NCBI GenBank assembly: GCA_025362575.1
Contig: JANYIQ010000237.1
Coordinates: 1-64,000, forward strand
Direction of reading: 5' to 3'
DNA: 64,000 nt
DNA from: Bacteroidia bacterium
Lineage (GTDB): Bacteria; Bacteroidota; Bacteroidia; B-17B0; Aurantibacillaceae
The first letter of the stretch is position 1. Each line of letters begins with the position of its first letter. Position numbers and translations under genes: made by a program. Below the pieces are notes generated by a model, which made no database searches, was not told the DNA's origin, and was given only the letters and a program-made list of their open reading frames with translations. Of this stretch, positions 17,823-28,330 are shown in pieces.

Positions 17823-19103
17823 CTAATTAATGCAGCAGAGAAAATAATTCTTCTTTCCCTTTTGCACTAAAATATATTTTTGATTCAAAGTATTCGATAG
17901 GTTTATGGAAGCGGCAATGTCTTCGAATTTTTGTTTGTTAAAACTCACCCCACCTGCCTGTAACATTTTACGGGCTTCGCTTTTGCTAGGAAAAATAGTT
18001 GTGGTTTCCGCCAAAAAATCGAGCACCCCAATTCCGTTCGACAAATTCTCTTTTTTAATGTCGAATGTGGGCACGCCTTCAAACACGTCTAAAAAGGTTT
18101 CTTCATCAAGCTTCGCAAGGTCTTCCATGCTGCCTTTAAACAAAATTTCAGAAGCTTCAACCGCCGAATTGTAATCGGCCTCACTGTGTACACGAATTGT
18201 AATATCTTTTGCCACCGCTTTTTGCAAATGTCTTTCGTGCGGAGCATCGGCATGTTTTTCTTCCAGCGCTTCTATCTCGTCGAAGGTAAACATGGTGAAA
18301 ATACGAATGTAAGTTTTGGCATCCACATCACTTGCGTTTAACCAGAACTGATAAAATTTATAGGGTGATGTTTTTGTTTTATCTAACCAGATGTTTCCGG
18401 TCTCGCTTTTTCCGAATTTTGTTCCGTCTGCTTTTTTTATTAATTGCGTAGTTAAAGCATAAGCTTCTCCATTGCATTTTCTTCGGATCAATTCTGTTCC
18501 TGTTGTAATGTTACCCCACTGATCGCTGCCGCCCATTTGCAGTTTACAATTTCTGTTCTGATGCAGCCAGTAAAAGTCGTAGCCCTGCAGTAACTGATAA
18601 CTGAACTCCGTAAAACTCATTCCGGTTTCCAAACGGTTTTTAACCGAATCTTTCGCCATCATGTAATTTACGGTCAGGAATTTTCCTACGTCTCTTATGA
18701 AATTAAGAAACGAGAATTCTTTCATCCAATCGTAATTATTAATAAGTTCTGCCGAATTTTCTCCTGCATTAAAATCTAAAAATTTGGATAATTGCTTTTT
18801 AATTCCTTCCACATTTTTATTCAGCGCTTCTTCATCGAGCAAATTGCGTTCTGCCGATTTGCCGCTGGGGTCGCCCACCATACCGGTAGCACCGCCAACC
18901 AAAGCAATGGGTTTATGCCCTGCCTTTTGAAAGCGCACTAAGGTCATGATCTGTGCAAGGCTACCCACGTGCAATGAATCGGCCGTTGGATCAAAGCCAA
19001 TATAGCCTGTAACTTTTTCTTTATTTAAAAGCTCTTCGGTGCCCGGCATAATGTCGTGCATGGCGCCTCTCCAGCGTAGTTCTTCAACAAAATTCATATT
19101 CAT
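17823..19103 (-). CDS. tyrS: Tyrosine--tRNA ligase
   Basis: 426 residues. The class I HIGH-type motif appears as [10 protein letters not shown], the second signature as KFGKSE (KMSKS equivalent), and the GGSDQWGNI block binds the adenylate. A C-terminal S4-like RNA-binding domain with [14 protein letters not shown] is present. It charges tRNA-Tyr. The start chosen at 19103 gives the usual N-terminus; an in-frame ATG two codons later is also possible. Upstream lies the 1.1-kb repeat region. Confidence 0.96.
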   Translation of the reverse strand: MNMNFVEELRWRGAMHDIMPGTEELLNKEKVTGYIGFDPTADSLHVGSLAQIMTLVRFQKAGHKPIALVGGATGMVGDPSGKSAERNLLDEEALNKNVEGIKKQLSKFLDFNAGENSAELINNYDWMKEFSFLNFIRDVGKFLTVNYMMAKDSVKNRLETGMSFTEFSYQLLQGYDFYWLHQNRNCKLQMGGSDQWGNITTGTELIRRKCNGEAYALTTQLIKKADGTKFGKSETGNIWLDKTKTSPYKFYQFWLNASDVDAKTYIRIFTMFTFDEIEALEEKHADAPHERHLQKAVAKDITIRVHSEADYNSAVEASEILFKGSMEDLAKLDEETFLDVFEGVPTFDIKKENLSNGIGVLDFLAETTTIFPSKSEARKMLQAGGVSFNKQKFEDIAASINLSNTLNQKYILVQKGKKNYFLCCIN

Positions 19104-20194
19104 ATTATATCGTATAAATTTACAAATAATTAAGGAAATGAGGGGGTATTTTAGCTCGTTTTGAAACGAAATGCAGCTCTCCCCTTATAAAAGGGGCTGT
19201 TTCTTTCCAAAATCAGGGGCATTATTTTATGGGGCATTTTACCTAAAAACTGTTTCTCTTACTTTTTTCCTTGATGAAAAAAGAATAGAAGATTTTCACT
19301 TATCTTTTTTGGATCGCCAACTATTTGTTCTGTTCTTTTGGCTTGAACCAAAAGAACCAAAAATTCAAGGCTGCATTTTATCCTTTCCTCCTGCCGTCGG
19401 AATTTTTTGAGCTCATAAATTGCTAAATAAAGGGGATCTTCGAGACAAGCTCTCAGCTTCCCTTTATTTTAACGCAATTTATTTCACTCAAAAAACCGGA
19501 TCAAATGAGGCCATTGGAGTATTAACAAAGATCTTCTTGATCAAATGATTCGAGGCAGCGGTTTCGACGGCGATTATTTTTGCCAGAAGAGCTTTGTTTG
19601 GAGTAATACCCGCATTAGCACCCGCAACCCCTTTGTGTCATCCTGAGCGTTTGCCTCCCCGCGAAGGATCTGCCTCTTGAACAAAGGGTGTAAAAATAGA
19701 TTTCCCTAAGAACAGATTGCTTCGCTATCGCTCACAATTACGCGGTCAGTTGAAGCAAACACAAAATTGCATGCTTAATTTGCAAATAACACAATCATTG
19801 TCGGAGGGTTGGCCAGGCGCAGCGATAGCGAGAAAATTGGAGCATTAGCGGCCCTGAGGCCGCCTCCAATTTTAACCGCGGTTTTTGCCTTGCCAGCGAT
19901 AAGAAATTATCCGATGGATAATTTTAGTGCCCGGCAATAGTTCTTTAATAGGATGCTTGCAAAAAATCGCCTTGGCTGGCCAAGAGCTTTTTGATTACTT
20001 TTTGGCGACCCAAAAAGTGATAATTAAAATAAATGAAAAAAGATCTTGATATCTACAGGAGCTTTTTATAGAGGCCTATTCGCAAATGTGTGCCACACAT
20101 TTGGAACTATTTGGCGATCCAAAAAGTGACATAAGAAAAAAATAGAATGATACGACACTGTCTTAATATAAGGGGAGCACTCTCCATCCAAAAT
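19104..20194. repeat. 1.1-kb gene-free interval full of dispersed repeats
   Basis: No supportable gene is present. It contains a CCCCTT/AAGGGG hairpin near 19181-19196, CTTTTGGCTTGAACCAAAAG (stem-loop) at 19311-19352, a GTCATCCTGAGCG-type repeat near 19637, the CATTGCGAG-type repeat at 19711-19745, and two hairpins of the ACTTTTTGGCGACCCAAAAAGT kind near 19998 and 20110. Several are inverted copies of units at 139-505. Short ORFs such as 19171-19410 are repeat-encoded and rejected. Confidence 0.8.
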
Positions 20195-20995
20195 CTACCT
20201 CTTCAAAAAATCCATCAATTCTTTTGCAACTAAAGGAATTGCTTCAAGATTTAAGGTGTGACCAGCGGCAGGAATGATCTTTAGTTTACTGCCGGGAATG
20301 TTCTTGGCCACTTCTTCGGCCATATGCACAGGTAGTAACAGATCTTTTTCACCCTGAATAACTATAGTCGGAGTAATGATCTTTTGTAAGTGGGGGCGAA
20401 AATCTTCTCTCTCTTTTGTGGCCTGCATTAGTTTGAACATCGCTTCTTTCTCGCCGTTCACTTCTTGTCGCGCCTGTTTCATTAATTCAATTGGAATAAG
20501 CGGATTCTTAAAATAATTTTCGCTTAATACAGATGGCAACATGATATCTAACATTAAAGAATAGCCGCCAAGCTCCAAGGCTCGCCACCAGGCCAATTCA
20601 ATGGCTTCGTAATACGGTGTTTTATGTGCAAACGTAGAAATGAGCGCAAGGTTATTCAAATGCTGAGGGTACAATAAAGCAAAATGCTGACTCACTAAAC
20701 TTCCGTACGACAAACCAATGAGTGAGAATTTTTTTACGTTCACTGCATCTAAAACCGCCTTTACATCATGTGCATGCTGATCGAAACTTCTCCAGTTCCC
20801 GCTTTTATCGCTTTGTCCCTGAAAAACAAAATCAAGTAACACAATTTTATAATCGTTCTTAAAAAAAGGCGTGGTCAATATCCACGACATGGTAGATTGT
20901 GAAAGCCCGTTTAAGAATACAAGAGTTTTATCGCTGTTCAGGTTTCCCTGTACTTCGTAATAGATGTTTAGGTTATCGGAGGTTTTTGCAAGCAT
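20195..20995 (-). CDS. Alpha/beta hydrolase
   Basis: 266 residues from the ATG at 20995. The nucleophile elbow is GLSYGS, the oxyanion region is FLNGLSQ, and the late block GHTLNLE contains the catalytic histidine. It belongs to the large esterase/lipase/haloperoxidase-like group and is cytosolic, with no signal. The open frame extends 13 codons further upstream, but that part is encoded by a dispersed repeat (CACAGATTACACGAATTAACACAGA), so the inner start is preferred. It follows the carboxypeptidase gene on the same strand, 91 bases apart. Substrate unknown. Confidence 0.8.
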   Translation of the reverse strand: MLAKTSDNLNIYYEVQGNLNSDKTLVFLNGLSQSTMSWILTTPFFKNDYKIVLLDFVFQGQSDKSGNWRSFDQHAHDVKAVLDAVNVKKFSLIGLSYGSLVSQHFALLYPQHLNNLALISTFAHKTPYYEAIELAWWRALELGGYSLMLDIMLPSVLSENYFKNPLIPIELMKQARQEVNGEKEAMFKLMQATKEREDFRPHLQKIITPTIVIQGEKDLLLPVHMAEEVAKNIPGSKLKIIPAAGHTLNLEAIPLVAKELMDFLKR

Positions 20996-20998
20996 GTT

Positions 20999-21045
20999 CA
21001 AGTTTTTTTTGCCACAGATTACACGAATTAACACAGATCTATTTT
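20999..21045. repeat. Dispersed CACAGATTACACGAATTAACACAGA repeat
   Basis: The plus-strand word GCCACAGATTACACGAATTA followed by ACACAGATCT is of a dispersed intergenic type common in Bacteroidota. It lies directly upstream of the hydrolase start and creates a spurious 13-codon N-terminal extension of that frame. Only one copy is in this window, so its repeat nature rests on general knowledge. Confidence 0.5.
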
Positions 21046-21086
21046 TTCAACTACACCTGTTGCATTTTCAGCAATCAATGGATCAT

Positions 21087-21983
21087 TCAAATATAATTTA
21101 TTGTTGCGCCTCTTTCTGTAACTGTGAGGTCAATATCCTTCCCAATGTAAAACGCGAGGTTTCTTGTAATATGTCCGGCCGGAAAATTGTAGCATACCGG
21201 ATAATCATATTCCTTTACAGCATCGGCAATTATTTCTTCAGCTGATTTTCCGAAGGGTACTTTATTATCCTTCATGTCTGTCATGCCGCCTACGATAAGG
21301 CCTTTCAGATTCTTTAATTTTCCGGAGCGTTTCAATTGTAGCATCATCCTATCGATATGATACAACTGCTCATCAAGATCTTCAATGAATACTATTTTTC
21401 CACTGGTATCCAGTTCACTTTTGGTTCCGCTAAGCGCGTAGATCAAAGATAAATTTCCGCCAACCAATTCCGCTTTTGCTTCTCCCAATTTGTTTAAAGA
21501 ATTCGCCGGAGTCTCATAACTCATCTTTTCTCCGAATAAAATTTTACGCAAACTTTCGGTGGCCTCTGCATCTTTAATGAACTGAAAAGCCATGGTGCCA
21601 TGCACTGAAGCAATGCCTAAATTATAGAGGTGACTTTGCAATATGGTGGTATCGCTGTATCCAACGATCCATTTTGGTTGATCACAAAAGTTTTTGAAAT
21701 TAATTTTATCGATGAGTCGCAAAGTTCCGTAACCGCCGCGCGCCATGATCACGGCTTTGATCTCTTGGTTATCTAAAGCCCATTGAAGATCGGCAGCGCG
21801 CTGTTCGTCATTCCCAGCAAACTGATTTTCAACCGAAAATAAATTAGGACCGAAAATGGTTTTCAATCCCCAGTCCTTCAGGATCTCAACTGCGGGCTCC
21901 ATTTCACCAATAGTGGTGCTTCGGGCAGGAGCAATAATTGCAACTGTATCGCCCTTTTTAAGTGGTGCCGGTACTTTTTTCAA
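21087..21983 (-). CDS. ldcA: LD-carboxypeptidase (peptidase S66, LdcA-like)
   Basis: 298 residues. The N-terminal block VAIIAPARS, then MARGGYGT, the nucleophile serine in VGYSDTT (around residue 113), HGTMAFQ, and later FIEDLDEQ with the catalytic glutamate and GHITRN with the histidine follow the S66 order. It removes the terminal D-Ala from tetrapeptide stem peptides in murein recycling. It has no signal peptide, consistent with cytosolic action. The HNH gene ends four bases upstream. Confidence 0.88.
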   Translation of the reverse strand: MKKVPAPLKKGDTVAIIAPARSTTIGEMEPAVEILKDWGLKTIFGPNLFSVENQFAGNDEQRAADLQWALDNQEIKAVIMARGGYGTLRLIDKINFKNFCDQPKWIVGYSDTTILQSHLYNLGIASVHGTMAFQFIKDAEATESLRKILFGEKMSYETPANSLNKLGEAKAELVGGNLSLIYALSGTKSELDTSGKIVFIEDLDEQLYHIDRMMLQLKRSGKLKNLKGLIVGGMTDMKDNKVPFGKSAEEIIADAVKEYDYPVCYNFPAGHITRNLAFYIGKDIDLTVTERGATINYI

Positions 21984-21987
21984 GGTG

Positions 21988-22611
21988 TTATTTTTTGCTG
22001 TTCTTTAAAGCTTTAAGATACTCTAAATACTTAGGTGTATCGGGTTCATTCTTTACTTTAATTCGGTACCAGAATTCTCCGTTCTTGATTCGGTAAATAT
22101 TCATCTCAGAAGTTTTGTAGGCTTCTGCCAATTTCTTTAATGACTTTTTGCGTTTAGGATCCCAGATCTCTTCTTTTAATTTTTTAGCTTTTGCTTCGGT
22201 GAGTACTTTTGAGAAAACGCCTCCGATCAACACTCGGTTCTTCAACGCTTTTTTAACGGCCGGGCTTGACTTACGGTGTTCGCTTTGCTGCTCTTGTGTA
22301 GCCCATTTTAGATTAGACACATCGTTATTTTTACGATTATGATCCATGTGAAGCACAAAAGTATGTTTGTTAGACTTTGGTTTTAAGAATGCTTCTGCCA
22401 CCAAACGGTGAGCAAATAAAGATTTTTTTACGCCAAACATTCGCACGCTGATGCATTTGTAGCCTTCAATTTCTTTTAATTTCAACTGATCCGCATCTTT
22501 AGGCTTATCGTAGTAGCTTGCAACTTTTCCTGTGCTTGACACCTGATATTTTTTCTGAAGTTTTACTCCTTTAGGAAACTGAATTTGTTTCCATTTTTCG
22601 CTTTTCGACAT
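21988..22611 (-). CDS. HNH endonuclease with NUMOD4-like N-terminus
   Basis: 207 residues. The first part (W-K-Q-I then YQVSSTGKVASY) resembles NUMOD4, a DNA-binding module of homing endonucleases. The middle has an HNH core with HMDHNRKNNDVSNLKWAT, which matches the HNH_3 pattern D-H-x-x-x-x-x-N-x-x-x-N-L-x-W. The C-terminal lysine-rich region ends with a helix-turn-helix-like AEAYKTSEMNIYRIKNG (NUMOD1/IENR-like). It is a freestanding gene, not inside an intron or intein that I can see, placed four bases upstream of ldcA. It is either a mobile or a domesticated nuclease. Confidence 0.82.
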   Translation of the reverse strand: MSKSEKWKQIQFPKGVKLQKKYQVSSTGKVASYYDKPKDADQLKLKEIEGYKCISVRMFGVKKSLFAHRLVAEAFLKPKSNKHTFVLHMDHNRKNNDVSNLKWATQEQQSEHRKSSPAVKKALKNRVLIGGVFSKVLTEAKAKKLKEEIWDPKRKKSLKKLAEAYKTSEMNIYRIKNGEFWYRIKVKNEPDTPKYLEYLKALKNSKK

Positions 22612-22659
22612 GGGGATATATTTTAGTGGTTAATAAAGTGGCTATTTAAAGGGTTTGCT

Positions 22660-22667
22660 TATCTTTG
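22660..22667 (+). promoter_or_regulatory. Bacteroidota -7 promoter element for metG
   Basis: TATCTTTG matches the Bacteroidota -7 consensus TAnnTTTG and lies 39 bases ahead of the metG ATG. No clear -33 TTG was found at the ideal spacing, so confidence is moderate. Confidence 0.45.
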
Positions 22668-22706
22668 TACAATATTACAATTTTTTTGTAAAGTACAAAT
22701 TTTTTT

Positions 22707-24755
22707 ATGTTAAAACATTTTAAGCGCACCTTAGTTACAGCAGCCTTACCATACGCTAATGGCCCCGTTCACATTGGGCATCTGGCAGGCTGTTATCTGC
22801 CCTCCGACATTTACGTTAGGTACCTGCGTAGTAAGGGGGAGGATGTTGTGTTTATATGCGGGAGCGACGAACATGGCGTTCCCATTACAATTAAAGCAAA
22901 AAAAGAAGGAATTACCCCTCAGCAGGTAGTAGACAAATATCATAAAATGATGGGTGATGCCTTTCGTGATTTTGGAATTTCGTTCGATATTTATTCACGC
23001 ACCTCATCTAAAGTACATCACGAAACAGCTTCCGGTTTTTTTAAAACATTATACGATAAAGGTTCATTCACCGAACAAGTTACCGAGCAGTATTACGACG
23101 AAGAAGCAAAGCAGTTCTTAGCCGACCGTTATATTACCGGCGAGTGCCCTAAATGCGGTAACCCCAATGCTTATGGCGATCAGTGCGAAAGCTGCGGGTC
23201 ATCGTTAAACGCCACCGATCTTAAAAATCCTAAATCTACCTTATCGGGAAGCGCTCCGGTTTTAAAACAAACCAAGAACTGGTTCTTACCCTTAGATAAA
23301 TTACAACCAAAAATAGCCGATTACCTGTCGCAGCATACCGACTGGAAAACCAACGTTTATGGTCAGTGTAAAAGCTGGTTAGACAGTGGCGACGGATTAC
23401 AGCCGAGAGCCATGACACGTGATCTGGACTGGGGAGTGCCTGTTCCGGTAAAAGGTGCGGATGGAAAAGTACTTTACGTTTGGTTCGATGCGCCTATTGG
23501 ATATATTTCGGCCACAAAAGAATTGATGCCTGATAAATGGGAAACGTACTGGAAAGATAAAGACACCCGATTAATTCATTTCATTGGAAAAGACAATATA
23601 GTTTTTCATTGTATTATTTTTCCTGCCATGTTAATGGAACACGGTGAATTTGTATTGGCGGATAATGTTCCGGCAAACGAATTTTTAAATTTAGAAGGCG
23701 ATAAAATTTCGACCTCTCGTAACTGGGCGGTGTGGCTGCACGAGTACTTAATTGATTTTAAAGACCAGCAGGATATTTTACGATACTCACTTTGCGCGAA
23801 TGCCCCTGAAACAAAAGACAATGATTTTACCTGGAAAGATTTTCAAACCAAAAACAATTCGGAGCTTGGTGATATTTTAGGGAATTTCATTAATCGCGTG
23901 ATGGTACTTACCAACAAAAATTACAATTGCATTGTGCCGGAAGCCAGCGAATACACCAAAGCAGACCTGTTGGTATTGGAAGAGATGGCTAAGGCTCCTG
24001 ATAAAATTTCAGAAGCATTGGATAAATTCAAATTCCGTGAAGCTTTAGCTGAGATGATGAATTTGGCAAGAATTGGGAATAAATATTTAGCTGAACAAGA
24101 GCCCTGGAAATTAATTAAGAGTGATGAAAAACGCGTAAAAACGGTAATGAACATTTCCATACAAATAGCAGCGAATCTTGCCATTGTTTGCGAGCCTTTC
24201 ATTCCGTTTACAAGTAAAAAATTATTTGACTTATTGAATCTTGCACCTTTAAAATGGCGCTCGGCAAAAAATACGAATAATGTTCATGCCGGTCATAAAA
24301 TAAGTGACCAGTCGGGAATTTTATTTTCGAAAATAGAAGATACAGATATACAACCGCAATTGGATAAATTAGAGAATTCTAAAAAAGAGAACGCTTCATC
24401 GAACGCAAAAATAGAACCTGCAAAAGCGGAGACCTCTTTCGAAGAATTCAGTAAAATGGATATACGTGTTGGAACTATTTTAGAAGCAGAGCGCGTGCCT
24501 AAAACCGACAAACTGCTTAAGTTAAAAATTGATACCGGCATTGACCAACGTACTGTTGTTAGTGGTATTGCACAGTGGTACAAACCCGAAGACATTATTG
24601 GGCAGCAGGTAAATATTTTAGTGAACCTTGCTCCGAGAAAAATAAAAGGAATTGAAAGTCAGGGCATGATATTAATGGCCGAAAATGCGCTGGGCGAATT
24701 AAGTTTTGTGGTGCCCAGTAAAAAGGAGATGAATAATGGCTCGAATGTTAAGTAA
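22707..24755 (+). CDS. metG: Methionine--tRNA ligase
   Basis: 682 residues. The HIGH motif is in [10 protein letters not shown], the zinc knuckle is CPKC...CESC (about residues 148-171), and the KMSKS equivalent is KISTS. The C-terminal about 110 residues, starting at [12 protein letters not shown], form the EMAP-like tRNA-binding dimerisation domain, joined by a lysine/asparagine-rich linker. Complete and full-length. The next gene begins 20 bases before the stop, so it is probably co-transcribed. Confidence 0.96.
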   Translation: MLKHFKRTLVTAALPYANGPVHIGHLAGCYLPSDIYVRYLRSKGEDVVFICGSDEHGVPITIKAKKEGITPQQVVDKYHKMMGDAFRDFGISFDIYSRTSSKVHHETASGFFKTLYDKGSFTEQVTEQYYDEEAKQFLADRYITGECPKCGNPNAYGDQCESCGSSLNATDLKNPKSTLSGSAPVLKQTKNWFLPLDKLQPKIADYLSQHTDWKTNVYGQCKSWLDSGDGLQPRAMTRDLDWGVPVPVKGADGKVLYVWFDAPIGYISATKELMPDKWETYWKDKDTRLIHFIGKDNIVFHCIIFPAMLMEHGEFVLADNVPANEFLNLEGDKISTSRNWAVWLHEYLIDFKDQQDILRYSLCANAPETKDNDFTWKDFQTKNNSELGDILGNFINRVMVLTNKNYNCIVPEASEYTKADLLVLEEMAKAPDKISEALDKFKFREALAEMMNLARIGNKYLAEQEPWKLIKSDEKRVKTVMNISIQIAANLAIVCEPFIPFTSKKLFDLLNLAPLKWRSAKNTNNVHAGHKISDQSGILFSKIEDTDIQPQLDKLENSKKENASSNAKIEPAKAETSFEEFSKMDIRVGTILEAERVPKTDKLLKLKIDTGIDQRTVVSGIAQWYKPEDIIGQQVNILVNLAPRKIKGIESQGMILMAENALGELSFVVPSKKEMNNGSNVK

Positions 24756-25557
24756 GTATTTTCTGATCATTGCCTTATTTGTTTCACAATTTTGTGAAGC
24801 GCAGAATAGTACTGATGCCATTTATCATCCACAGGATTATAAGGAGCAGGATCAGTTCAAGCATTTTTACAAAAGAAGAGAGGCGGTTTCGAAATGGCAG
24901 ATCAATCAGTTAAAGAATGGCGCCTTACTGATCCGTTTACACGATAGCAAACTACTTATTGAGGCTTTGAAAAAAAGAGGTCAGAACGATCTTGCCACAC
25001 AAAAAGAACATGAGGCTTTTGCTCTGAATAAAAACATTGTGAGAGCCTTTACAAGTCAGTATAAATTTTCTAAAGTTTACTTTTTTTACAGTCACAGCAG
25101 CGATACGCTTTTAAAAGGGGTGCGTTCCGGAATTTTTCTTGACACCAATTTAAATGTTGATGCAGGTATAAAACTGGAAGAAAAATTTTATCTGATCGGC
25201 GAAAAAGATCTTATTTACAGCTCTTCCATTGGATATGTTAAGGAAGATACTGCCAGATTTATGAGAGAAAGCGGTAATGCTTCCAAAGAAATGGCGATCG
25301 TTCTAAAAAACAAATATGGTCACCAGTTGAAAGATCCCTTTCCGTTCTGTGTAGAAGCGAAAGGTTCGCCATCGGCAAGGGTGAAAGAATATTTCAATTA
25401 TAAAGGAGCGACAATTGGTGTTGAGATCGCTAAACGAAATTCGGGGATTAAGTATTTAGGTTACGCTGCCATTTTAAATTACAATCTTAAAAAATATTTT
25501 GAAGCGAATAGCGGTTATGAAGTAAGTGATGAGGACATCAAGCCTTTTTTATACTAA
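24736..25557 (+). CDS. Uncharacterised secreted protein
   Basis: 273 residues with an N-terminal signal peptide (hydrophobic stretch then CEAQ). The rest is mixed alpha/beta, lysine-rich, with no recognised domain; HPQDY near the N-terminus and [14 protein letters not shown] near the C-terminus are its most distinctive blocks. It overlaps the end of metG by 20 bases and may start three codons later at a second ATG. It is followed by a repeat-rich gap. No function is proposed. Confidence 0.7.
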   Translation: MARMLSKYFLIIALFVSQFCEAQNSTDAIYHPQDYKEQDQFKHFYKRREAVSKWQINQLKNGALLIRLHDSKLLIEALKKRGQNDLATQKEHEAFALNKNIVRAFTSQYKFSKVYFFYSHSSDTLLKGVRSGIFLDTNLNVDAGIKLEEKFYLIGEKDLIYSSSIGYVKEDTARFMRESGNASKEMAIVLKNKYGHQLKDPFPFCVEAKGSPSARVKEYFNYKGATIGVEIAKRNSGIKYLGYAAILNYNLKKYFEANSGYEVSDEDIKPFLY

Positions 25558-25893
25558 ATACCTCGGTTATCAATTTTATTCCTTAACTTTTTTTCTTTAT
25601 AAAAATTAAATTTTCGTCTTCGAAATACCCCTCCGTCATTTCGCAACCCTCCTACGCCAGCGCTACGGCGGGTAAAGAGACAGGCAAATGCCACCTCCCT
25701 TAAAAGGGGAGGAGCTACATCCTGCCTGATCTTAACAGACGGGCCAGTGCAAGACCTTAGCCCTTTAATTTTTCCCACTTTTTGTGTTTTACAATGCCTT
25801 TTACTATCTTTATCTTTCGACAAGCTCAAGATGACAAAGAGCCTTTAGTTCTAAATAATTAATTTCTCAAAACAAAAGTTTAAAATTATACTC
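25558..25893. repeat. Repeat-rich gap with palindromic unit
   Basis: No supportable gene. CCTCCC near 25694-25699 pairs with GGGGAGG near 25706-25712 around an A/T loop, a member of the same palindrome family as 324-344. A TTCGACAAGCTCAAGATGAC word near 25816-25835 is another dispersed type. The minus-strand frame 25554-25829 runs through these repeats and is rejected as a gene. Confidence 0.6.
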
Positions 25894-28182
25894 ATGAAGA
25901 ATTTTACAATTACAACAGCATTATGTTTATTCAGTTCCTTGTTTGTTGCGCAAAGCGAACAAAAATTCTGGACAAACATTTCTGAAAATAACATTACACC
26001 GGTTGGAAAACGTCAGATCGTTCCGCAAAAATATTTAACCTATCATTTGAGCGGAACCGTTTTAAAAGATAAATTGTGGAGCGCGCCAAGTGAAAAAACC
26101 ACTCCTATTAATCAGTCGAACTGCATCATTTATTTACCTGCGCCTAACGGAGAAATGCAGGCTTTCAAGGTTGTTGAGGCTTCTATTATGGAGCCTGCTT
26201 TGGCAGCTCAGTTTCCAAACATAAAAACATTCAGCATAAAGGGTGTTGACGATGTTTATGCCAATGGTAAATTAGACTGGAATGAATTCGGATTTCACGG
26301 AATGATCAACAGCACTAACGGTGATATATTCATTGATCCATATAGTAACGGAAACATTGCAGATTACATCAGCTACTATACTGCCGACTTTAAAAAAGAT
26401 GCGGTTAATGTTTTGCCGGAAGCCGGCTTGTTAAATGAGAACCCGGATAAAAAAGCAGAGACAAGTCCGAAAAAAAAAGAAAACGAAATCGCTAAAATAA
26501 CAGCAGCACCATGCATGGGCGCAAACTTACGCACCTACCGTTTAGCTGTGGCCTGTACCGGCGAATACGCGGTGGCGGCAACAGGTATAGCTGCTCCAAC
26601 CGTAGCGCAAACTTTAGCCAAGATCATTACAAGTGTTAACCGTGTTGATGGGGTTTATGAAAAAGAAGTTGCCATTCGCATGGTTCTGGTAGCAACCGAA
26701 ACAATAGTTGTTTACACTGATGCCAACACAGATCCATTTACAGGAAACAACAATGCATCTACTTTAATTAACGAAAGTCAAACTGTAATTGGCGCCAACA
26801 TCGGCGCTGCTAATTATGATATTGGACACACTTTCAGTACAGGTGGCGGTGGCTTAGCGTTTTTAGGATGTGTATGCTCAAGCTCAAAAGCAAAAGGAAT
26901 TACAGGAAGCCCTAACCCTGTTGGTGACCCATACGATATTGATTATGTAGCGCACGAAATGGGACACCAGTTTGGCGGAAATCACACGTTTAACAGTCAG
27001 TTAGGTTCTTGCAGTGGCAATAGAAATGGCTCAACCGCGGCAGAACCGGGAAGCGGAGTTACTATTATGGCGTATGCCGGAATTTGTGCTGCCGATGATC
27101 TTGCTTCTAACAGCATTGCCTATTTTCACGCGGTGAGTTATGATGAGATCGTTAACTTCTCTAATTTTGGCGGGGGTAATTCGTGCGCCGTTACCACTAC
27201 AACAGGAAATAATCCTCCGGTAGTTACCGGTTCAATTACTTATACTGTTCCAAAATCTACGCCTTATACTTTAACCGGTTCGGCAACCGATCCTGACGGT
27301 GATGTATTAACTTATCAGTGGGAAGAAACAGATCTGGGTCCGGGAGCCGGTGGTGTATGGAACTCAGGCATCAAACCTTATTTCATGTCTTATATTCCTG
27401 TTGCAACGCCATCGCGTTTATTTCCAAAATTAAGTGTTATTCTTAATGGAAACATGACGATCTGGAAAGGTGAATATTTAACAGCAACACCTCAAACTTT
27501 AAATTTCAGATTAACAGCCCGTGATAATAAAATGGGCGGCGGCGGAGTTTGCTCAGCGAGCTCACAAGTGATTATTGACAATAGTGGTCCATTTGCCATT
27601 ACCTACCCAAACATTGCCGGCATTAACTGGCCATCGGCTACTACACAAACCATTACCTGGGATGTGAATGGGACGGATCTTAGCCCAATAAATTGTGCTA
27701 ACGTTGATGTTTATCTTTCAACAAATGCAGGAACAACTTTTACAGTTTTAGCTGCGGGGGTTCCTAATACAGGTTCTCTAACCATAACCGTTCCAACTGT
27801 AACGGCGAACATCACGATATGTCGTGTTAAAGTAGCTTGTCCTACCAATATTTTCTTTGACATTAACGATAAGAACTTTACCATTTCGGTGCCCGTTACC
27901 ACAGGCTTAAGTGAGATCTCCGGAAATAATGCAGCGGGCTTATCGGTTGCTCCGAATCCATTTAACGAAAGCATTTCCATTAAAGCAAGCAGTTTGGATG
28001 CAGAAAGTGAAACTGTAATTACGATCACGGATGTTTTAGGTAAAGTAATTAAGCAGGAAAGTTATACCGGCATTTCTAACTTAAATAAAAGTTTCAATTT
28101 AGAAAATATCAGTCGCGGACTTTATTTTGTTAGTGTGAAGAACAATAACAAACAATCTGTAGCGAGAATAATAAAAAATTAA
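25894..28182 (+). CDS. Secreted reprolysin-like (M12B) zinc metallopeptidase, T9SS
   Basis: 762 residues. It has a signal peptide (about 1-19), a propeptide-like region to about 200, and a catalytic domain with the extended zinc site HEMGHQFGGNH at residues 354-364 and a Met-turn in TIMAYAG. Ig/fibronectin-like beta domains follow (NPPVVTGS onward). The C-terminal T9SS type A sorting domain covers about 690-762 (VAPNPFNESISI, ITDVLGKVI, SRGLYFV). It is exported through the outer membrane and probably digests protein outside the cell. A strong terminator follows. It is transcribed alone. Confidence 0.9.
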   Translation: MKNFTITTALCLFSSLFVAQSEQKFWTNISENNITPVGKRQIVPQKYLTYHLSGTVLKDKLWSAPSEKTTPINQSNCIIYLPAPNGEMQAFKVVEASIMEPALAAQFPNIKTFSIKGVDDVYANGKLDWNEFGFHGMINSTNGDIFIDPYSNGNIADYISYYTADFKKDAVNVLPEAGLLNENPDKKAETSPKKKENEIAKITAAPCMGANLRTYRLAVACTGEYAVAATGIAAPTVAQTLAKIITSVNRVDGVYEKEVAIRMVLVATETIVVYTDANTDPFTGNNNASTLINESQTVIGANIGAANYDIGHTFSTGGGGLAFLGCVCSSSKAKGITGSPNPVGDPYDIDYVAHEMGHQFGGNHTFNSQLGSCSGNRNGSTAAEPGSGVTIMAYAGICAADDLASNSIAYFHAVSYDEIVNFSNFGGGNSCAVTTTTGNNPPVVTGSITYTVPKSTPYTLTGSATDPDGDVLTYQWEETDLGPGAGGVWNSGIKPYFMSYIPVATPSRLFPKLSVILNGNMTIWKGEYLTATPQTLNFRLTARDNKMGGGGVCSASSQVIIDNSGPFAITYPNIAGINWPSATTQTITWDVNGTDLSPINCANVDVYLSTNAGTTFTVLAAGVPNTGSLTITVPTVTANITICRVKVACPTNIFFDINDKNFTISVPVTTGLSEISGNNAAGLSVAPNPFNESISIKASSLDAESETVITITDVLGKVIKQESYTGISNLNKSFNLENISRGLYFVSVKNNNKQSVARIIKN

Positions 28183-28203
28183 TTTCACTTCATTTGAATT
28201 AAG

Positions 28204-28232
28204 GCCGCGAGTATAAAGTTCGCGGCTTTTTT
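28204..28232 (+). terminator. Rho-independent terminator after the metallopeptidase
   Basis: GCCGCGA (28204-28210) pairs with TCGCGGC (28220-28226) over a nine-base loop and is followed by six T. It lies 21 bases after the peptidase stop codon. Confidence 0.88.
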
Positions 28233-28301
28233 GTTTACATAAGTTCCCAAATATTAACCTATTGTTAATGTAGTTGAAATATTATCTCGACGTTGCCTTA
28301 G

Positions 28302-28309
28302 TAAATTTG
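28302..28309 (+). promoter_or_regulatory. -7 promoter element for the small zinc-finger gene
   Basis: TAAATTTG matches TAnnTTTG and sits 21 bases before the ATG at 28331, with a TTG at 28274-28276 upstream. This placement supports translation from 28331 rather than from the upstream TTG. Confidence 0.45.
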
Positions 28310-28330
28310 CAAAACATCAATACTAAAAAC

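Noticed and set aside
19171..19410. 79-residue frame near tyrS
   Set aside because: Encoded by hairpin and dispersed repeat sequence whose inverted copy occurs elsewhere in the window; not protein-like.
25554..25829. 91-residue minus-strand frame after the 24736 gene
   Set aside because: Cysteine- and arginine-rich translation of repeat DNA including a palindrome; overlaps the end of a real gene.
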